Assembly: GCF_900105195.1 (NCBI RefSeq)
Contig: NZ_FNRX01000001.1
Span: forward strand, 62,001 to 126,000
Length of the DNA: 64,000 nt
From: Rhodococcus pyridinivorans
GTDB taxonomy: Bacteria > Actinomycetota > Actinomycetes > Mycobacteriales > Mycobacteriaceae
Reading direction: 5' to 3'
How positions within the stretch are numbered: position 1 is the stretch's first letter; the number at the start of each line of letters is the position of its first letter. The notes under the pieces are model-generated. The model saw nothing but the letters and a program-made list of their open reading frames with translations. It was not told the origin of the DNA and made no database searches. Of this stretch, positions 1 to 7,782 are shown in pieces. A program made the position numbers and the translations under genes.

Positions 1-803
1 TTGAGCAGTCGCAGCGAGATCTCGTTGCTCAACCCCAAGGTCCCGGCCGGCTGCGGCAATGTCGAAGCGGAGACCACGGTCAGCGCCGAGCACACCGTCG
101 CCGTGCTGGTGGCGCGGGCAGCGTGCTGATCAGCGGTCAGTTCGACCAGGGTTTTGACCGCGGCCGGGGCGGCGGCGAACAACGGCACTGCCGGAAGCAC
201 CGCGGCCAAGATGTCACATGTGGTGACGATCAGGTGGTGACTGCCTCGCAGGTGTGCCCGCTCGTGGGCCAGGACAGCATCGCGTTCGGAACCGCTCAGA
301 CACTGCGAGAGCCCGTCGGTAGCCACCACGAATCCGGGTCGGCCGGCCACGCTGTAGGCCATTGGCATCGGGTGCGCCAGCCACATCACACCGTCGTCGC
401 GGGAGTGGGCGACGATGGAGACCACATCACGGTGGTAGTCGAGTAGACGGGTTTGTTCTCTGGTGTACCGCCGACCCAGGATCACGGCTCGCACGGTTAT
501 GGTGAGCAGGGCCAGGGCTCCGGTAGCGGCCAGGGTTTCGGTGATCCACGGCTGCATCGCGTGGGAAACCGCGGACAGACACCGCACCACGGCCTCGACC
601 GCGGTCTCGGCAGGCGCATGGTCGGGCCAGGCCAAGGTGACCACCGCGGAGGCGCCGAAGAACAAGGCCCCGGCTATGCTGCCCAGCCACGCCGCCAGCA
701 GGACTCCGGGAGGCACGGAGGTGGCGGCGAGCGGACCGAGCATTCGCGGGGCCGCCATCGAGATCAGGGCGGCGCCGAGCAACAGGACCAGGGCCAATGT
801 CAT
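1..803 (-). CDS. M56-family membrane metallopeptidase (BlaR1-like), C-terminus beyond window
   Basis: Read leftward from ATG at 803, the frame stays open to base 1, so the 3' end is missing. The protein starts with a hydrophobic segment, has further membrane segments around residues 35-58 and 90-108, and carries the zinc-protease motif HERAH near residue 180. This is the M56 layout of BlaR1/MecR1 sensors, in which the membrane protease cleaves a cognate BlaI-type repressor on signal. The start codon overlaps the stop of the upstream BlaI-type gene by 4 bp (ATGA), so the two are translationally coupled. The ligand cannot be told from the sequence; the neighbouring CopD gene makes copper or envelope stress as plausible as a beta-lactam. 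Confidence 0.85.
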   Translation of the reverse strand, partial: MTLALVLLLGAALISMAAPRMLGPLAATSVPPGVLLAAWLGSIAGALFFGASAVVTLAWPDHAPAETAVEAVVRCLSAVSHAMQPWITETLAATGALALLTITVRAVILGRRYTREQTRLLDYHRDVVSIVAHSRDDGVMWLAHPMPMAYSVAGRPGFVVATDGLSQCLSGSERDAVLAHERAHLRGSHHLIVTTCDILAAVLPAVPLFAAAPAAVKTLVELTADQHAARATSTATVCSALTVVSASTLPQPAGTLGLSNEISLRLL

Positions 804-1180
804 TGGTCGGCGGCCCGGCCCGTCCAGCCCCGGCGCAGGGCATCGTATTCGCGGTCGCTGACCGTCTTGGCGAAATGCAGCAGCACCGCGCTGGGGTCGG
901 TGCTGCTGTCGAGCAGGGCGCGCAGTGCCTCGGAGGTGGCTTCCTCCCGGCTGCGTGAGGGCGAATAGTAGTAGGCGCGACTGCGTTTTTCTCGCTGCAC
1001 CCAGCCCTTCTCATACAGATGGGTGACCACGGTCAAAATGGTGGTGTAGGCGAATTCCTTGCGATCGCGAAGCCGTTCGACCAGGCCATGGACCGACTGT
1101 GGCTCGTCGGTCGACCACAGTTCGTTCATCACCTCGGCTTCGAGACCCCCCAACCTGTGTATGGCTTCCCTCGCAGACAT
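800..1180 (-). CDS. BlaI/MecI/CopY-family transcriptional repressor
   Basis: This 126-residue protein has the winged-helix pattern of BlaI/MecI/CopY repressors: an N-terminal recognition domain (LGGLEAEVMNELW, then TILTVVTHLYEKGW) and a C-terminal dimerisation part. It sits directly upstream of an M56 peptidase with an ATGA overlap, the standard repressor/sensor-protease pair. Two identical-consensus palindromes (TACTAT-N5-ATAGTT) lie in the promoters of the neighbouring M23 and CopD genes and are the likely operators. Only a degenerate version is visible before this gene itself (about 1186-1202). The family call is firm; the inducer is unknown. Confidence 0.9.
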   Translation of the reverse strand: MSAREAIHRLGGLEAEVMNELWSTDEPQSVHGLVERLRDRKEFAYTTILTVVTHLYEKGWVQREKRSRAYYYSPSRSREEATSEALRALLDSSTDPSAVLLHFAKTVSDREYDALRRGWTGRAADQ

Positions 1181-1198
1181 TCGCCGATTATCCCTTAT

Positions 1199-2134
1199 CT
1201 ATGTGCGTGCATCTGACGCGATCTGAACCCCTCGTGCGTTCAACCATGCCATGGGATCGGCCTTCTGGCCGTCCGGTCCCCACACTTCATAGTGCAGATG
1301 TGGCCCGGTCGATTGTCCCCGATTGCCCACGGTGGCGATCTGTTCCCCGGCTCGCACGCGCTGACCTGCAGAAACCAAGGCCTGATCGATGTGCCCGAAC
1401 ACCCCGATCGTGCCGTCGTCCTGCAGGATTCGTACCCACAGTCCGAAGCCGGAGGCGGGACCGGCCTCGAGTACCGTGCCATCGGTCACCGAGACGATCG
1501 GGGTGCCGATCGAGTTGGCGATGTCGAGCCCGTAGTGGCTCGTGCCCCAGCGGGGTCCGAAGTTCGACGTGAGCGTGCCACTGACAGGCATCAGCGTTTT
1601 TGGGCGGCGCGCCTCGGCCTCTTGCATGAGTCGGCGCTCCTCCCGGATCCGTGCCCGGTCGAGTTGATCCGCGAAGTCTGCCAGCATCGGCACCTGCACG
1701 GCCTGCAACACCTGGGGGGCCTGGGGTAGCACATCCGTAGGGGCTGAGGGTTGCGACGCGGCCTCGATCTCGTCGCTGACCGTGGGAGGGACCGAGGCGG
1801 CATGGGCGCTCGAGGTCGTTGCTGCCAGCAGCGCGCCTGCCGCTACCGACACGGCCAGCACGCGTCCGCTGGTTCCTGGGCTCGTTCGGCGATGCGCGCC
1901 TTTGCTTCGGATCGGCCTCGGGGCGAGGGCGTCCGCATGCTCGGCAAGGGCATCCCGATGCTCGATATCGAGACGTTCTACCGGGTCCAGGACAGCCACT
2001 GTCGTCGGGAAAGCAGCGTCATCGCGACCTGCGTCGATGGGATCGGTCGGCTCGGGAACAGGCCACGCTGCAGTACTACAGTCAGAGCGGCGGGGAACGA
2101 CGAGTTGGGGCTCTGGTTTACGGTGTCGGGCCAA
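1199..2134 (-). CDS. M23-family (LytM) secreted endopeptidase
   Basis: The C-terminal domain is a classical M23 zinc endopeptidase: GPRWGTSHYGLD supplies the first His/Asp pair and GPHLHYEVW the HxH motif. It would cleave peptide cross-links in peptidoglycan. A hydrophobic stretch rich in Ala/Val (about residues 93-112 of the chosen product) precedes AHA and looks like a signal or anchor, with a Pro-rich and coiled linker after it. I chose the TTG at 2134 (311 aa, beginning LARHRKPEPQ) because GAGG lies about 9 bases upstream. The same frame stays open to 2221, but that extension runs over the presumed BlaI operator and looks non-coding. The gene probably belongs to the BlaI-type regulon. Confidence 0.83.
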   Translation of the reverse strand: MARHRKPEPQLVVPRRSDCSTAAWPVPEPTDPIDAGRDDAAFPTTVAVLDPVERLDIEHRDALAEHADALAPRPIRSKGAHRRTSPGTSGRVLAVSVAAGALLAATTSSAHAASVPPTVSDEIEAASQPSAPTDVLPQAPQVLQAVQVPMLADFADQLDRARIREERRLMQEAEARRPKTLMPVSGTLTSNFGPRWGTSHYGLDIANSIGTPIVSVTDGTVLEAGPASGFGLWVRILQDDGTIGVFGHIDQALVSAGQRVRAGEQIATVGNRGQSTGPHLHYEVWGPDGQKADPMAWLNARGVQIASDART

Positions 2135-2200
2135 GATCGCATCCTCAAGAAGGCACCCGCTCGCGTGATAACGAAACGGTGACGGACACCGACACGTTAC

Positions 2201-2217
2201 TACTATTCTGCATAGTT
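2201..2217. promoter_or_regulatory. Predicted BlaI-type operator before the M23 gene
   Basis: TACTAT-N5-ATAGTT, a dyad of two six-base half sites, lies about 70 bases upstream of the M23 gene start. The same consensus occurs before the CopD gene. BlaI-family repressors bind short dyads with TAC/GTA-type half sites. The assignment rests on the shared motif and the adjacent blaI-like gene. Confidence 0.55.
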
Positions 2218-2231
2218 TCAATACCGGATCG

Positions 2232-4286
2232 TTACCCGGTCTCCGATTCGCGCTTGGGGTCGTGGCCGGAGTCAGCGGCGTCGGCTGCTGCCGCGGTACG
2301 AGAGTGTGGGTGCAGTCCGTTCAGCATCGCGTTGTACGCGGCCAGTTCGCGATCTCCCTCGCGGTCGACCTGGTCGTTCCGCTTCCGGGCACGCTGGTTT
2401 TCGATCGAACTCCATCGCACGAGCGCGAGCACGGTGGCCAGTAGCAGCGGTAGCTCGCCGACGGCCCACGCCAGGTTTCCACCGAGTCGCTGATTGGCAG
2501 CCAAGTCGTCGAACCAACCCAGTTGCAGTGAGGTATAGAACTCGGCGGCGATCACAAAATCCGCCATGATCAGGGCGACCAGAAAGAACGCGTAGCCGGC
2601 CAGCGCGACCGCCACTGCTCCCACGCGCGTCAACGGTCCCTGCGGCACGGGGACAGGATCGATCCCGACGGTGACCCAGAAGAAGACCAACCCCACCGCC
2701 AGCAACCACATATCGAGCACCATGCGTCCCGGGTAGGAGCCGCCGTCGTACAGTCCTCCGAGATACAACAGGTAGAAGGTGCCCACGAGCACCACCGCGG
2801 CCACCAGGGGATGGGTCACCCATCGCAGTGCGGTGCTGGCGAAAATCGCCCGCATCCAGTCGCGGGCTCCTGGAACTGCATCGCTGGGGCCGGAGCGAAC
2901 CGCGCGGGCCGCCAAGGTGAGCGGAGCGCCCAGAACCAAGCACATGGGCACCACGATCGCCAGCGCTGCGGATGCGGGCAGGTGCACGCTGAACGCCGCC
3001 GGGGCGTAGCGCCCGACCCCGGAGGATGTCACCAGAAGCAACACTAGACAGCCGAGAAGCCAGGACACGGTGCGCCGGACCGGCCACGGCTGCCTCACTG
3101 CACGTAGCCTCCGCACTCCCAGCAGGTAGAGCGCTGCCAGCACGACCGCTGCGGTTCCCAGTAACAGATCGAACCGCCACTCCGTCAGCAACCTGCCCAG
3201 CGTCGGGGCACCATCGAACCCGTACCCCAAGACTTCGTCGACCAGGCTGGGTTCGCGACGTTCGCCCAATGGCGGCGGAGTACGGCCCAACGCCACCCCG
3301 AGTCCAATCGTGGCCGTCAGGACCGCAGATTCGATTACCGCCAAGCGTATGAACGTCCCCCGATTCGACGCGTCGGCGGCCAGAGCCGTGATCGCCACCG
3401 TCCGTTGGCGCCAGCCCAGCCACCCCACTACACCGAGTGCGACGACCTTGGCCAGGACCACAAGTCCGTAGGGGCCGGACAGAAACTCCCGAAGCGGAAC
3501 CCGCACCAGAGCATTAATTTTTCCCGACGCAGCCATCACCACGAATGCCACCGTCGCCAGCGCGGAGAACCGGCGTGTGGCGACATCGAGATGTCCGCCA
3601 CCACGCACGGCGTGCAACACCAACGCTGCCAATCCCCCGGCCCACAGTCCGGCCGCCACCAGATGAAGTATCAGGCTGTTGGTGGCAAGATCATGCGATC
3701 CGCCCCCGGCGGAATGTCCCGTCAACGCGCGTGGCATCAGGCTCCCTACCGCCAGGACCAGCAACAACGGTGTCCACCGGTGCTGCAGAATGAGGCGGCA
3801 TCCCAGCCCCACCGCGGCAGCCATACACGCGGTCCACAGCCAGGCGGTGGATGCCTCGATTTGCCCCACCGACTGCACGAACGGAACCGGATCGGCGAAC
3901 ACGGTGCTCAGTGGTTGGCCGGAGGTGTCCGACAACGACAGAGGAATCAGCACCAGCGCCGATCCTGCCCATAGCGCTGCAGCCGCGCCCGCAGTCCGCA
4001 CCGCGCGGTAACCGTCGACATCGAGCAGCCCGGAACGCTGTGGTGGTACCAGCACCGCCGCCACCAGCAACGACCCGATCATCACCACCGCCGCCACTTC
4101 CCCTATCGCGGTGGCGGCCGGGAGTCCGTATCTCGTGAGCACTCCTGGATCCGGCAGCCCGAGCAACCGCAGAACCTCGCTGCTCGACACGGCCGCCAGG
4201 GCGGCCGCCACCAGGGCCGCGCCTGCCGTCCAAGAGACCATCATGCCGACTACAGCTCTACTGGTACCTGCCACGGAAAACCTCAC
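2232..4286 (-). CDS. copD: CopD-type copper protein fused to cytochrome c oxidase assembly (CtaG/caa3) domain
   Basis: This 684-residue protein is almost entirely membrane-embedded. The N-terminal half matches CopD copper-resistance membrane proteins, with the typical GHSAGGGSHDLATNS loop and a His-bearing helix near residue 205. The C-terminal half is the caa3_CtaG domain, with helices from about residue 400 and the GIDPVP loop. Such CopD-CtaG fusions are common in actinobacteria and are linked to copper handling and oxidase metallation. The C-terminal tail of about 60 residues is charged and cytoplasmic. It is transcribed leftward from a promoter containing a BlaI-type dyad, divergently from the metal exporter at 4451. 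Confidence 0.88.
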   Translation of the reverse strand: MRFSVAGTSRAVVGMMVSWTAGAALVAAALAAVSSSEVLRLLGLPDPGVLTRYGLPAATAIGEVAAVVMIGSLLVAAVLVPPQRSGLLDVDGYRAVRTAGAAAALWAGSALVLIPLSLSDTSGQPLSTVFADPVPFVQSVGQIEASTAWLWTACMAAAVGLGCRLILQHRWTPLLLVLAVGSLMPRALTGHSAGGGSHDLATNSLILHLVAAGLWAGGLAALVLHAVRGGGHLDVATRRFSALATVAFVVMAASGKINALVRVPLREFLSGPYGLVVLAKVVALGVVGWLGWRQRTVAITALAADASNRGTFIRLAVIESAVLTATIGLGVALGRTPPPLGERREPSLVDEVLGYGFDGAPTLGRLLTEWRFDLLLGTAAVVLAALYLLGVRRLRAVRQPWPVRRTVSWLLGCLVLLLVTSSGVGRYAPAAFSVHLPASAALAIVVPMCLVLGAPLTLAARAVRSGPSDAVPGARDWMRAIFASTALRWVTHPLVAAVVLVGTFYLLYLGGLYDGGSYPGRMVLDMWLLAVGLVFFWVTVGIDPVPVPQGPLTRVGAVAVALAGYAFFLVALIMADFVIAAEFYTSLQLGWFDDLAANQRLGGNLAWAVGELPLLLATVLALVRWSSIENQRARKRNDQVDREGDRELAAYNAMLNGLHPHSRTAAAADAADSGHDPKRESETG

Positions 4287-4347
4287 CTCGTCCGTTGTTC
4301 GCCCGTTCCCGCCGGCCGAACCTGCAGGCCGCGCCTCGCCGCCGAAA

Positions 4348-4364
4348 TACTATGAAGGATAGTT
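4348..4364. promoter_or_regulatory. Predicted BlaI-type operator before copD
   Basis: TACTAT-GAAGG-ATAGTT sits about 60 bases upstream of the copD start. Its half sites and 5-base spacer are identical to the dyad at 2201-2217, which supports control of both genes by the BlaI-type repressor at 800-1180. Confidence 0.55.
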
Positions 4365-4395
4365 GATCGTGCCGATCCAATTTTCGCGACCATCC

Positions 4396-4424
4396 TATAT
4401 ATTCATGCGCATATGACTATATGA
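4396..4424. promoter_or_regulatory. AT-rich imperfect palindrome before the CDF exporter
   Basis: An AT-rich island in GC-rich surroundings contains the 8-bp palindrome ATGCGCAT (4404-4411) flanked by ATAT/TCAT and ATGA/ATAT elements, with the unit ATATGA repeated. Metal-sensing ArsR/SmtB-type repressors use sites of this kind. No such regulator gene is visible nearby, so the role is only suggested. Confidence 0.3.
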
Positions 4425-4450
4425 TGTCGGTGTCTTGAGAAAGGAAAACG

Positions 4451-5374
4451 ATGAGCCACGGACACGGACACGGCCTCTCGCCCGCCCAAGCCACCAGCGC
4501 CTCCGGCCGACACGTCCGACGGTTGTGGATCGCCGTGGCCCTGGGCCTGGTGACCTTTGTGCTCCAGGTCGTCGTCGGACTCTCCACCTCGTCGCTGGCC
4601 TTGCTCTCCGACTCCGCGCACGTGTTCACCGACGTGTTCGGCGTGTTGATGGCCGTCACCGCTATCACCGTCGCCCAGCGTGCCCGCACCCGACCGGACC
4701 GGACCTTCGGCCTGTACCGCACCGAAGTGTTCGCCGCCCTGCTCAACGCACTCCTGCTGTTCGGCGTCGCCCTCTGGATTCTCTACGAAGCCCTCCAACG
4801 ACTGTCCGCCCCACCCGAAGTCCCCGGCCTGCCCGTCACCATCGTTGCCGTGGTCGGCCTCACCATGAACGTCATTTCGTTTCTCCTGTTGCGCGCCGGC
4901 GCCAAGGAGAGCATCAACGTCCGCGGGGCCTACCTCGAAGTCCTGGCCGACATGCTCGGTTCGGTCGGCGTGCTTATCAGCGGTGTGGTGACCATCGTGT
5001 TCGGCTGGCGGTACGCCGACCCGCTCATCGGTGTCGCCATCGGACTCTTCGTCCTGCCCCGGGCCTACAATCTCGGCCGACACGCGATCGGCATACTGCT
5101 CCAACAAGCCCCGAAGAGTATCGACATCACCGAGGTCAACGCCGCCCTTAATGCCCTTCCTGGAGTCCATGAATCCCACGACCTGCACGTCTGGACTCTT
5201 ACCTCGGGCATGGAAGTGGCCTCTGCACATCTGGTCACCGAATCCGACGCGGACTCCACAGCCGTGCTCACAGCGGCACAAACCTTGTTGGCGGAACGCT
5301 TCGGCCTCGAACACGCCACCCTGCAGGTCGAACCCCACGACGGCGAGGGACGCTGTCGCGAACTCTCGTGGTGA
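4451..5374 (+). CDS. Cation diffusion facilitator (CzcD-type Zn/Co/Cd exporter)
   Basis: A 307-residue CDF transporter with a His-rich N-terminus (SHGHGHG), six membrane helices, and the helix-II and helix-V metal sites [12 protein letters not shown] and EVLADMLGS (the HxxxD / DxxxD-like zinc sites). The cytoplasmic C-terminal domain ends with LHVWTLTSG and further His residues. It would export divalent metal in exchange for protons at the inner membrane. A good ribosome site, AAGGA at 4441-4445, fixes the start. It is divergent from copD and followed only by broken metal genes, so it is the last intact member of a former metal-resistance cluster. Confidence 0.9.
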   Translation: MSHGHGHGLSPAQATSASGRHVRRLWIAVALGLVTFVLQVVVGLSTSSLALLSDSAHVFTDVFGVLMAVTAITVAQRARTRPDRTFGLYRTEVFAALLNALLLFGVALWILYEALQRLSAPPEVPGLPVTIVAVVGLTMNVISFLLLRAGAKESINVRGAYLEVLADMLGSVGVLISGVVTIVFGWRYADPLIGVAIGLFVLPRAYNLGRHAIGILLQQAPKSIDITEVNAALNALPGVHESHDLHVWTLTSGMEVASAHLVTESDADSTAVLTAAQTLLAERFGLEHATLQVEPHDGEGRCRELSW

Positions 5375-5439
5375 CCTCCACAGACCCACCAGGAGTCCCT
5401 GGGACGAACACGGCGCACGCTGCAGCTCCTTCGATCCTA

Positions 5440-5696
5440 CGGTCACTGTCGCCGAGGCTGCGATGGCCAGTTCGAAGTTGTTGCCCGCGGCGGTGAACGC
5501 CAGGGTGGTGGTGCGCTCGTAGCCCAGACCGATCGCGGCGCCGAACAGGAACCCGCCGCCCCACATGAGGACAAAATAGGTGAGCAGAGGCAGAGCGATG
5601 CGCACGACGTCCCATGGCTGCGACGTGATCTGTTCGCCCTGGAGCGCGAATAGGAGCACGATCGTGAACAGCAACCCGTACAGCGTCCACGGCCCA
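5440..5696 (-). pseudogene. Fragment of Acr3-type arsenite efflux permease
   Basis: On the minus strand the peptide runs from [19 protein letters not shown] through [15 protein letters not shown] to [19 protein letters not shown], which is the central/C-terminal part of Acr3 permeases. About 80 codons resemble the family; the N-terminal two-thirds and the last helices are missing. After the NNFELAIA motif the frame runs on into unrelated sequence for a further 1 kb. No start signal is present, so this is a gene remnant. Confidence 0.75.
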
Positions 5697-5748
5697 GCCG
5701 GTCGACAGAGGCAGCACTCGCCAGTTCGACACGCTCTTCGGCAGCTAG

Positions 5749-6246
5749 ACCTATTCCGAGGTCGCCGATCTGATCGCTGAGCCGCTGCGCCTGCAGGCCG
5801 GGCTGCTGCCCGACGGCAAGGTCGCCGCCGTACGCGCGCTGCAGGCCGACGGAGCGAAAGTGGTCGTCGTCGGAGACGGCATCAACGACGCTCCCGCGCT
5901 GGCCGCTGCGCATGTCGGTATCGCCATGGGTGGCGCGGGATCGGATCTGACCTTGCAGACCGCCGACGCGGTCGTCGTCCGTGACGACCTCACCGCCATC
6001 CCTGCGGTGATCCACCTGGCCCGGAGGGCTCGACGCCTGGTCATCGCCAACCTCGTCATCGCCGCCTCGGTCATCGTGGTCCTGGTGACCTGGGACCTTG
6101 TCGGCACGCTGCCGCTGCCGCTGGGAGTGGCGGGTCATGAAGGCTCCACCATCCTCGTCGGTCTCAACGGACTGCGATTGCTGCGAGAGACCGAATGGCG
6201 CCGTGCTGTCCGCACAGACCGACACAGTTCCGCTGCGCACGTGTGA
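5749..6246 (+). pseudogene. C-terminal fragment of a heavy-metal P1B-type ATPase
   Basis: The frame opens after a TAG at 5746-5748 and encodes the hinge and end of a P-type ATPase: [29 protein letters not shown] (the GDGxND motif), GSDLTLQTADAVV and the last two helices. The phosphorylation site (DKTGT), the metal-binding helix (CPC-type) and all the N-terminal domains are missing, so no transport is possible. The 5' break lies within about 50 bp of the Acr3 fragment on the other strand, marking a rearrangement junction. Confidence 0.82.
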
Positions 6247-6274
6247 CCTCGCCACCGTTAGTCATCTGGCCGAA

Positions 6275-6376
6275 TCCACCTTCGACGCTCACCTGTCTCA
6301 TCTGCTTCAGGTGGTCACCGATTTCGAAGAGCATGGCATCGGTTTTCCCTCGGTGACCGCATCGATACTGTGGTAA
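6275..6376 (+). pseudogene. Internal fragment of a serine recombinase (resolvase)
   Basis: Immediately after the ATPase fragment, in another frame, the peptide LSHLLQVVTDFEEHGIGF, then SVTASI, matches the conserved middle of Tn3-type resolvases (HLL..V..L...GVGF.S.TE.I). The catalytic N-terminus and the DNA-binding domain are missing and the frame stops at 6376. It is a scar of a transposon or resolvase gene. Confidence 0.5.
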
Positions 6377-6428
6377 CGAAGTGCTCCATCTCCGATGTCA
6401 CAGAATGTACGTCTATGGAAGGCACCTG

Positions 6429-6629
6429 ATGCTGCGCAAGTTCGTCGTCGTGACCGCTGTGACCGCCGCGCTCGGAGCGGGTTCGATGGGTACCGCTGCT
6501 GCGGACACCGCCCCACCCGTGCCTGCCCTCAACTTGTGCAAGTGGGAGCGCTTTACGCCGGAGTGCATTGCACTGTGGTTGGCGGGCGTGGCGACCGGCT
6601 CGGCGGGATCCGGTTCTGCCTTGTCCTGA
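6429..6629 (+). CDS. Small secreted protein of unknown function
   Basis: A 66-residue product starting at ATG 6429, supported by GGAAGG at 6417-6422. Residues 1-28 form a clean signal peptide ending in AAA-D. The mature part is about 38 residues with two cysteines about ten residues apart (NLCKWERFTPECIALWLAG), which could form a disulfide. Small two-cysteine exported proteins of this shape are common in Rhodococcus and mycobacteria, but I do not recognise a named family. The frame is also open 48 bases upstream without a better ribosome site. Confidence 0.55.
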   Translation: MLRKFVVVTAVTAALGAGSMGTAAADTAPPVPALNLCKWERFTPECIALWLAGVATGSAGSGSALS

Positions 6630-6759
6630 TCGACGGCGCTCGTTAACTGTGGCTCTGGCGCACTCCTGTGGGATGCGTCGGAGAGAATCAAGACCGACGA
6701 CAACTGCATGAATGCACGGCATGCGTGCACGTCCAGCGGGCGACTCCATCAGACTCCCT

Positions 6760-7782
6760 TCACAGTCCCTCAAGCACCCCCATCAGGTCCTCGAGGAGCG
6801 CATCGGTGCGGGCTTCGATCTCGTCGAAGACGTCGGTGAGGTCTTCGAGGGTCTGGTGATCGCGGCGGCGGGCGGTGGTACCGCGGTCGTAGTAGCCGGC
6901 GTCGAGGTCGATCTCAGGCTCGACCCAAGCGTCGACATCGTCTTGCGGGGGAACGGGCAACACCTTCCGTACCGGGGCCCGGCCGGACAGGTGCGCCCGG
7001 GTCAGCGCCGACACCGATTGCGGGGTCATCGGCTGCGCGTGTGGGAGGTGTCCCCAGCGGTCGATCGGACACAACAGCGGTTGCCGAGCCTGTTCCGCAT
7101 CGAGCGGATCGGTGATGATCTCGCTCGGGTCGGTGAGGTGATGGCGCAGCAGATGGGTGCCGGGATACTGGTCGAGGAACGCCTGGATCTGCGCCCACCG
7201 CTGGTAGATCGCGACCGCGGGGTTGTCCCCGGTCTCGGAATCCGGTGGGAGACGGAATCTTTCGCCGGTCCGGGTGGTAACCACGAGGGTGTTGCCGTCG
7301 AGGCGGAGGTCGCGGCGGCGCAGCCGGGTGAGGTCGGTGAAGGTCATGCCGGTGGCGGCGAGGACCAGCAGGAGCGCGTCGCGGCGGCCGAACAGTCCGC
7401 TCGGCCATCCCTCGACAGGTAGTTCGGCCGCCCGCTGCACCAGAAGGCGCCCGAGCCGGTCGAGACGCGAAGCACGAGTGGTGTCGAGGTGCCGGCGCAC
7501 CATCTCGGTCCGCCCCGGGGCGGGATAGCCGTGCCCGGTGTGGACGGCGTTGATCGCCGACAAGCGGCGCCGCTGCGTCGCGACCACGGCCGGGTGCTCG
7601 TGCAGGAACAACGCCAGGGATTCGGGTGCGGCGGGGATGGGATGGTGGTCGGCGGCGGTGCACCAGTCGGTGAACAGGGCCCAGTCATGGCGGTAGCGGG
7701 CGGGGATCCGCAGGTCGAGGTCGGCATCGTGAACATCGGTGCTGCGGAAGAACTCTCGTCCGGCGCTGGCGCTCACGGTCAC
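6760..7782 (-). CDS. Tyrosine-recombinase-like partner protein lacking the catalytic residues
   Basis: This 340-residue protein starts at GTG 7782, overlapping the stop of the upstream integrase gene by 4 bp. Its N-terminal half looks like a SAM-like core-binding domain (YRHDWALFTDWC, then LALFLHEHPAVVATQRRRLSAI). The middle resembles an integrase catalytic domain (RDALLLVLAATGMTFTDLTRLRRRDL). I cannot find the HxxR...H...Y set, and the C-terminus is acidic and helical (about residues 285-340). It is probably a non-catalytic accessory of the recombinase, perhaps a heteromeric partner. A degraded integrase is the alternative, although the frame is intact. Confidence 0.6.
   Translation of the reverse strand: MTVSASAGREFFRSTDVHDADLDLRIPARYRHDWALFTDWCTAADHHPIPAAPESLALFLHEHPAVVATQRRRLSAINAVHTGHGYPAPGRTEMVRRHLDTTRASRLDRLGRLLVQRAAELPVEGWPSGLFGRRDALLLVLAATGMTFTDLTRLRRRDLRLDGNTLVVTTRTGERFRLPPDSETGDNPAVAIYQRWAQIQAFLDQYPGTHLLRHHLTDPSEIITDPLDAEQARQPLLCPIDRWGHLPHAQPMTPQSVSALTRAHLSGRAPVRKVLPVPPQDDVDAWVEPEIDLDAGYYDRGTTARRRDHQTLEDLTDVFDEIEARTDALLEDLMGVLEGL

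Noticed and set aside
2135..2221. Longer N-terminus for the M23 gene
   Set aside because: The extension covers the predicted operator and has no ribosome site, while TTG 2134 has GAGG in place.
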